Shown here: piece after piece, positions 58,447 through 64,000 of the stretch
Numbering within the stretch: position 1 is the first letter of the stretch
Layout of the letters: each line of letters begins with the position of its first letter
Source of the DNA: Pristionchus mayeri
Lineage: Eukaryota > Nematoda > Chromadorea > Rhabditida > Neodiplogasteridae
Reading direction: 5' to 3'
Length of the DNA: 64,000 nucleotides
Assembly: GCA_036245805.1 (NCBI GenBank)
Contig: BTRK01000005.1
Coordinates: 8,680,001 to 8,744,000, forward strand
The notes under the pieces: model-generated
Databases searched by the model: none
The model's input: only the letters and a program-made list of their open reading frames with translations
Told to the model about the DNA's origin: nothing
Program-made: the position numbers and the translations under genes

Positions 58447-58668
58447 CTGGGGCACTTCTGCAGTATGTCGTACCAGAATGAGCGGGGTACGAATGAGGAG
58501 GAGGTATGATAGGATAGGGTATGACGGTATAGCTGAAGAGTACCATACGTTACGGTTAGTTAGTAATTTTAGTAAATAATTTTCGACCATCACCTATCCT
58601 ATCCTGTCATACTTCCTCCTCATTCCTACTCCGCTCATTCTGGTACGACATAATGCAGAAATGCTGGC
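58447..58668. mobile_element. foldback element between ribosomal fragments
   Basis: Inverted arms share GCACTTCTGCAGTATGTCGT and TGAGGAGGA...ATGATAGGATAG-type blocks at 58447-58520 and 58595-58668. Confidence 0.6.
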
Positions 58669-59364
58669 GCTGGTAATACGCCCTCGATAAAATAATTACT
58701 AAAATGGATCCGGCGAAGTGTGCCTAAGCCTATCATTTCCCTTCACGGCCCATTGTTCTCACCACGAAGCAAAACACAATATCTAAAATCATCCCAAATG
58801 CCATGAGAATGAAGGCAAAGCATATTGCACAAGTAGCCTGAGGTGAGCGTGGCTTTAGCAAGTTGTAGAACGAAACAAAAAATAATCGAGAGAAAAAATG
58901 GAAAAAAACCATGTGAAAATTATTCTTCAAATCAAGTCGCCGTCTAAATTTATCTCTAAATTGCTTTATTTTTCATATTATATTGCTCACAGCACCATTT
59001 TCGAACGGCAAATATAAGGAGAATATTTTAAAGCTGTCGAAATCCATAAGGACAACCAATCAAAACATTTAAGAAAAATCGATAATCGTTAAGCGTATTT
59101 CGAGCTGCAAATATTTTTAAAATAAATAATTTAATATTTATAAATCAATATAAATATTAATTGTATAGTAGAGATAAATAATAACCTATTAGTGAGCTAT
59201 GGGCGTTGCTTTGAAAGGCTCAAAATTGAAACATGAAATTCGCGTGGCTAATTAGAAGTTGGGGTGAAACAGTTGGCCATGAACGATTTGTACCAAAGTA
59301 TTCCTTTTTTTCAAACCAGGAACGAAATCAAGACACATGATTTGATCGAAAAAAATAAGCGTAC
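58669..59364. other. unassigned DNA between ribosomal fragments
   Basis: One minus-strand open frame (58733-58930) encodes a hydrophobic segment (CAICFAFILMAFGMILDIVF), but no splice context or family supports it. The rest is AT-rich with no visible gene. Confidence 0.35.
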
Positions 59365-59475
59365 CTGTCAATGCCCATGAAGGCCTTCTTTTCGGCAGTG
59401 GTCTGGAAGCGTCCGTGGCCGAACTTGGAGGAAGTGTCGATCCACTTGAGGGCAAACTTATCGCCGGTCGACTCC
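59365..59475 (-). pseudogene. ribosomal protein L3 (uL3) C-terminal exon fragment
   Basis: Bounded by a GTTCAG acceptor and a GTACGC donor, reading [20 protein letters not shown] then KKAFMG. This is the characteristic conserved C-terminal motif of eukaryotic large-subunit protein L3. Other L3 exons are absent. Confidence 0.85.
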
Positions 59476-59720
59476 CTGAACGGAATAAGATGAAGTACAG
59501 GACATGTTTTCTACCTACAAATCCTGCCCACTAAACACATGAATATAGTACACGAAATAACAATGTCGCAGAGTGTGTCGAAAAAACCTGACTCTTCTTT
59601 TACGTGCTCTTTCGCCAGTCATGAAGCAATAGAGAGTGCGATAAGGAGAAAGTTGGGCAATTTTTCCCAGGAAAGATGAGTCAAACTAAAGAATTGAGAA
59701 CCAAAGTAAACGGGAGAAAC

Positions 59721-59832
59721 CTTGCTGGGAGGGAGGGGCGAAAGGGATCATCTTGTTCCCATCGATGTTGGTGTTCATCACACGATGGATGTGCTGGAAC
59801 TTCTCGGGCATGGTGAGGGACGGTATGGCCCT
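59721..59832 (-). pseudogene. ribosomal protein S18 (uS13) N-terminal exon fragment
   Basis: Bounded by a TTACAG acceptor and a GTTTCT donor, reading SLTMPEKFQHIHRVMNTNID then GNK. This is the conserved start of eukaryotic S18. The usual initiator Met before SLxxPEKFQHI is replaced (CCG codon), and the sequence after GNK departs from S18. It does not join the L3 fragment in frame. Confidence 0.85.
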
Positions 59833-60236
59833 CTGTAATGAGCACAATATTATAGTTTAACAAACAAAAAAACGTGTCGTGAATTTCAAGCGGGAATGTT
59901 CAAAATAGTGATTAGCTTGAAGCAAACTAGAAAATAAGTACTGAATGAGCCAATAATACAAAGAAAATGCCAAGAGACGTTGGAAAAGAATCAGAAGCTC
60001 CAAGAGGAACTTGGCAAACTGCCAAATCCCACCATATCGCTGTTTAGCGGACCATAGCGAATCAACGTTACTCTCGTACTGGGTATTTCAATACCGTACT
60101 TTTAACTGCATAAATTAATTATTATATTAATTTGTATTATTTTTTATTTACATTTATCATAATATTTGGTCATTTAAAGTGAAATGAAATAAATTCATGA
60201 TATAATGCCAAATCCCTTTAAGCATACGGCCATCAC
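59833..60236. other. AT-rich DNA upstream of LINE
   Basis: No exon, RNA gene or inverted repeat was recognised. Confidence 0.4.
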
Positions 60237-63153
60237 CATCATTCCTGGTCTCTGCGCGGGCGACGAGCGGCTGAGCTCGCCTTTCCTCCTCCGTCCCCTC
60301 CACCGGGAGGTCCTTCCCCAAGTGCCAGTGGTGCGGCAGGGGTCGTAACACCGCTATGGGCTGCCGGCAACCATTCATCATCGGCAACATCAATGCCCGC
60401 TCAGTCTCTTCGAAGACACGTCAAGAGGAGTTCGATCGAGCTCTGGCCAAACTCCGCTACGACGTCGTCTGTGTCACCGAGGCAAGAATCGTGGGCGAAA
60501 GGACGGTATGCTTACCCCTCTCTTCTTCTACTCTGTACCATAGTGGTGGCACCCAGTCTCATAAAGGTGTCGCTTTCGTGGTCAGAGATAGACTGGCTAG
60601 TTCGATCAAGTTTACAGGTGTAAGTGACAGGGTGGCGCTGCTCACTCTGCCCACACTGAAACTGTATCTTGTCGTCGTTTATGCCCCCACTTCCGCTTCT
60701 ACTGATGAGCAATACGACCAGATCATCGACCAAGTAGAAAACTCAATAAGAGCGTGCCCGCAAGGATTCCGTCCTTTCATCATCGGTGACCTCAACGCTC
60801 GTGTCAAGAGAGAAGCAGGAGTGGAGATGATCGTCGGACACTACACGTACGCAGAGATGAATGATAGAGGAAGGAGAATAGTCGAATTATGTATACGGAA
60901 TCGAATGAAAGTTTGGAACTCGTGGTTCAAATCGAGAAAGGCGAGAAGGTGGACCTGGCGCAGTCCGAACGGATCAACCAAACATCAAATAGACTTTATA
61001 CTAGGACCACAATCAGCTCCTGTCTCAAACTGCCAAATTGTCAACAAGTTCGAATTTGATAGCGACCATCGAATGATACGGATTCAATTGGATCTCGGAG
61101 GGATGCGGAGGTGGCAGAAAGACAGAAAGAAGAAATGGGAATTCGATAGGGAAGCATACAGAAGGAATGCACATATCCTGAGCGATCTGGAAATATGCGA
61201 ACCTCAAGACGCGGCTGCAGCTTACAATTCAATTATAGCACTCACGGAGACTACATCAATTGATTGCTGGAAAGAGAAAACAAATCGACACAAGATATCA
61301 AAAGGCACACGAAGTTTACTGGAAAAGCGGCACTTATTGAAAGGCGATCCAAAATTAGCAGTGGAATACGTACAATGTTGTAAAGCTGCCAGGGCAATGT
61401 TAATAGAGGACATTCGGAGTAGAAAAGAAACGCAATTGTTAGAGGCGATCAGAAGTGGGAGGAGTATTGTAAGATTGACGAAAGAGAATGAACTAACAAG
61501 GAAACGAATGTTCTTCAAAGACCCAAATACAGGCACAGCTTCTCAAGAATACACTGAACGTACGGTCACACAATTCTTCGAGAGTCTATATACTCCAAAA
61601 GTGCCTCTTCCATTCGCTATCACGCCGTCAACAGAGCCTATCCTGCCTTTCTTGAGAGAAGAAATCTCGTATGCAATACAAAGTCTCCGAATCGGGCACG
61701 CTGCTGGTGATGATAAAGTGAAGCCTGACATGCTCATTCTGTCTGAAGCCGCAGTTACTCCATTGATCACGCGGATACTCAATGGGATTCTCTCAGGAGA
61801 AGAAATTCCTCCGAAATTCCTGACTTCGAGAGTAACCCTGTTGCACAAAGGCGGAGACTCATCAGATATCAGCAACTATCGTCCGATCAGCCTACTGAGT
61901 GTTATATGCAAAGTCGCGACAAAAGCTATTCTCAATCGAATCCTCACACTGCTAGAATAGGCAGAAGATACCAGCCAAGCAGGGTTCAGACCTGGATACT
62001 CGACTGTTGATCACATTCACTCCATCAATCAACTTATCGAGAGAACCACCGAGTACAAAATACCCATTCACCTGGCACTGATAGATTTCAAGAAAGCGTT
62101 TGATAGCGTTGAATGGCCAGCCGTTTGGCAAGCTCTCCAAACCCAAGGAATCCATTCACGTTTGATCGATGTGCTTCGAAGATTCTATAAAGGAACAAAT
62201 ACCCGAATTCAAGTAAAAGAACGTGCGGTCGAAGTGAGAGTGAAGAGAGGAGTGAAACAGGGCGACACAATATCTCCGAAACTTTTCAACTGCGTCTTAC
62301 GTATGGCTCTCGACAGCGTTGATTGGGATGGAGATGGGATGACTATTGATGGAAAGCAGCTGACCACCTTATCATACGCAGACGATGTCATTATTGTAGC
62401 GAAAAACAGAGTTGAACTGAGGAGAATGTTGACAAAAGTTATTCATGCGGCTGGAAGAGTTGGACTCGAAGTTCACCCACGAAAATCCATCTTGCTGACT
62501 TCGAGTGCAACAAATAGAGAACAGATCGAAGTCGATGGAGGAATCTTTGAGTACAAAGATGGTGCAAAATATTTAGGAAGTTGGATCTCCCTCCCATTGG
62601 ACCCCTCAATTGAAGTCAAACGCCGGATCCAGTGTGCTTGGCTCGCTTGGAGAAACATTGGCCATTTACTCAAACACGCGACTGTCAACAGAGAGATAAG
62701 GAAACGCGCCTTCAACGCTTGTCTCATGTCGACCGTGCTTTATGGCTGCGAAGCTTGGACAATGAGAGAGTCAGACAAACAAGTGCTGCGAGTTGCGCAG
62801 AGAAAAATGGAGAGGCGCATGATTGGAGTAACATGGATGGATAGATGGAGTAACGAACGAGTGCGAATGGAAACAGGAGTCGTTGACTGGGTAGAGGAAG
62901 CAACTAGACGAAAGATGAACTGGGCAAATAAGATCCGAAGAATGGACGAACGGTGGACAAGGAGGTTAACAACATGGATCCCTTACACCAGAGCTAACAG
63001 CAGAAGACAGGGAAGACCTCGGGAGAGATGGAGAAACGAGATAGCAAGAGGGAAGGGCAGGAAATGGTGGAGCTTAACTGATGAAGAATGGACCACCTAA
63101 AGCCTGATCAGCGCAACTTTGCGACTCCTGGTAAATATTCTGTATTCTGTATT
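60237..63153 (+). mobile_element. RTE-like non-LTR retrotransposon
   Basis: A GC-rich leader (from about 60237), one long endonuclease and reverse transcriptase ORF, and a short 3' tail with ATTCTGT repeats (about 63135-63153). There are no LTRs. The layout and gene content fit the RTE clade of LINEs. The 3' part is duplicated in inverted orientation at 53730-54272 together with flanking DNA. Exact ends and a target-site duplication were not established. Confidence 0.8.
60356..63100 (+). pseudogene. RTE-like endonuclease/reverse transcriptase ORF, one stop
   Basis: The N-terminal apurinic-type endonuclease shows NINARS, VCVTEAR (Glu), IGDLNARV, QIDFIL and SDHRMI. Reverse transcriptase motifs follow: NYRPISLLSV, LIDFKKAFDSV (first Asp), GVKQGDTISPKLFN and SYADDVIIV (catalytic Asp pair), then KYLGSWI and the Trp/Arg-rich C-terminal region GRPRERWRNEIARG. 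The frame is open throughout except for a TAG at 61958-61960 between NRILTLLE and the QAGFRPGYST block. The ORF would be about 914 codons, near the usual length for RTE. With one stop this copy is probably inactive but young. Confidence 0.85.
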
Positions 63154-64000
63154 CATCACCATTAAGTAAAGTAGGCAAAAATTTACATGAAAATGCAATG
63201 TCGCATGGTAAAATAAAATATTTTAAATTCTAATGAGATAATTTTAGAGGAATAGTGCTTAAATTGTTACACTATACAATGGTTGCCACGTCGTACAACT
63301 TAAATATACATTGATAATGGCACAAACCTTCATCTTTAAAAAATGATTTTTTTGGACATGCGAAAATATACTTTTTTTTCGAAAACGACTGATATTTCGC
63401 AATAATGCATACAAGTCGAGTAGTTTGGTTGTGCGAAGAATTATTATGATAAAATCTCATAGATTCGCGCGAAACAGCGCTTTAAATTTAATTTTGTTAT
63501 TTTCAGATGCTCGCAATATTACAATTTTAAACAAACTTATGCCTACCTTACTTATTGGTGATGGTCCTATATTTAATATTTTCTGACTTACACCCATGTG
63601 TACTACTAGTTTTGCAAAGAAAATTAGGAATTAGGGTTGAAAAGGAAAAGTTGAATGCGCCTAAACATGGGCAAAATCGACATGAAAAAAATGATTTTGA
63701 TTTTCAGAAATCAAATTCAAGAAATTCAAGAAGAAAAGAAATCAAGAAATGATTTTCAAAATTGAGATAATGCATTTTTCTCTTCGGGATATTGTTACCC
63801 TACCTTAGTGTAGTCATACACCAAGTAGATTTGATCGTGGTTCACATTGGCGCGGCTTAGAACTGCATATATTAGCAAAAACATGGAATGCCTGCTATTT
63901 CGGCATCTTGGCGGACCCTTTACGGGAACGAAATTTTTCGTGAAAATAAAACCCTAGGGGTACTTTTCAACGAGGAATCGAATGAAAGAATAAAAAAGCG
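62613..64000 (+). repeat. second inverted duplication, right arm (cut by window end)
   Basis: This is the partner of 52887-54272. It begins inside the LINE C-terminal coding region and continues through the LINE 3' end and about 840 bp of non-LINE flank to the end of the window. Confidence 0.9.

Noticed and set aside
58733..58930. Hydrophobic 65-codon ORF between ribosomal fragments
   Set aside because: A single hydrophobic stretch with no splice sites, family or partner exons; not enough to call a gene.
1..64000. CRISPR arrays, operons or a prokaryotic defence system
   Set aside because: Repeats are tandem kilobase units or foldbacks without regular short spacers, and the genes are spliced eukaryotic ones.

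Overview
The window looks like nuclear DNA of a nematode, probably rhabditid. Genes are cut into short exons by many introns of 42-60 bp that end in TTTCAG-like acceptors. An alpha/beta hydrolase resembles the DUF1057-type family that I know mainly from nematodes. There are also THAP-domain (Kolobok-like) transposase, mariner and RTE-like LINE sequences, tRNA-derived SINEs and many foldback elements. There are no operons, CRISPR arrays or bacterial signals. The species cannot be named from the sequence.

Layout. (1) 1-1205: unique DNA with one partial exon pair. (2) 1206-40690: a giant inverted repeat (palindrome). The left arm (1206-26283, 25,078 bp) and right arm (26581-40690, 14,110 bp) are nearly identical and separated by a 297-bp spacer. 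Left position x maps to right position 52864-x near the centre and 41896-x near the outside. The 10,968-bp difference is accounted for entirely by extra tandem copies of a roughly 3.33-kb unit present only in the left arm. Each arm carries, from outside inwards: a multi-pass membrane protein gene; a hydrolase gene (all exon blocks in order in the right arm, split in the left arm); a hydrolase fragment between direct repeats; a secreted Cys-rich protein gene with a foldback and a mariner in its introns; a frameshifted paralog of the membrane protein with a tRNA-Gly(TCC) gene in its intron; and an LTR-like retroelement end in which the palindrome centre lies. (3) 41192-50189: one large gene for a predicted type I membrane protein made of many four-cysteine modules, with foldback elements in its introns. 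(4) 50190-52886: two further foldback elements. (5) 52887-64000: a second inverted duplication (52887-54272 and 62613 to the window end). It encloses a multi-exon Kolobok-like transposase gene, a minus-strand cluster of ribosomal-protein gene fragments from at least three genes, and a nearly full RTE-like LINE with one in-frame stop.

The strongest points are the palindrome with its one-sided tandem array, and the cluster of S18, L3 and S2 gene fragments next to transposon genes. Both could be biological. The palindrome in particular must be checked against long reads, because inverted duplications are also a known assembly and library artefact. Exon borders were read by eye; where phases did not fit, this is stated.
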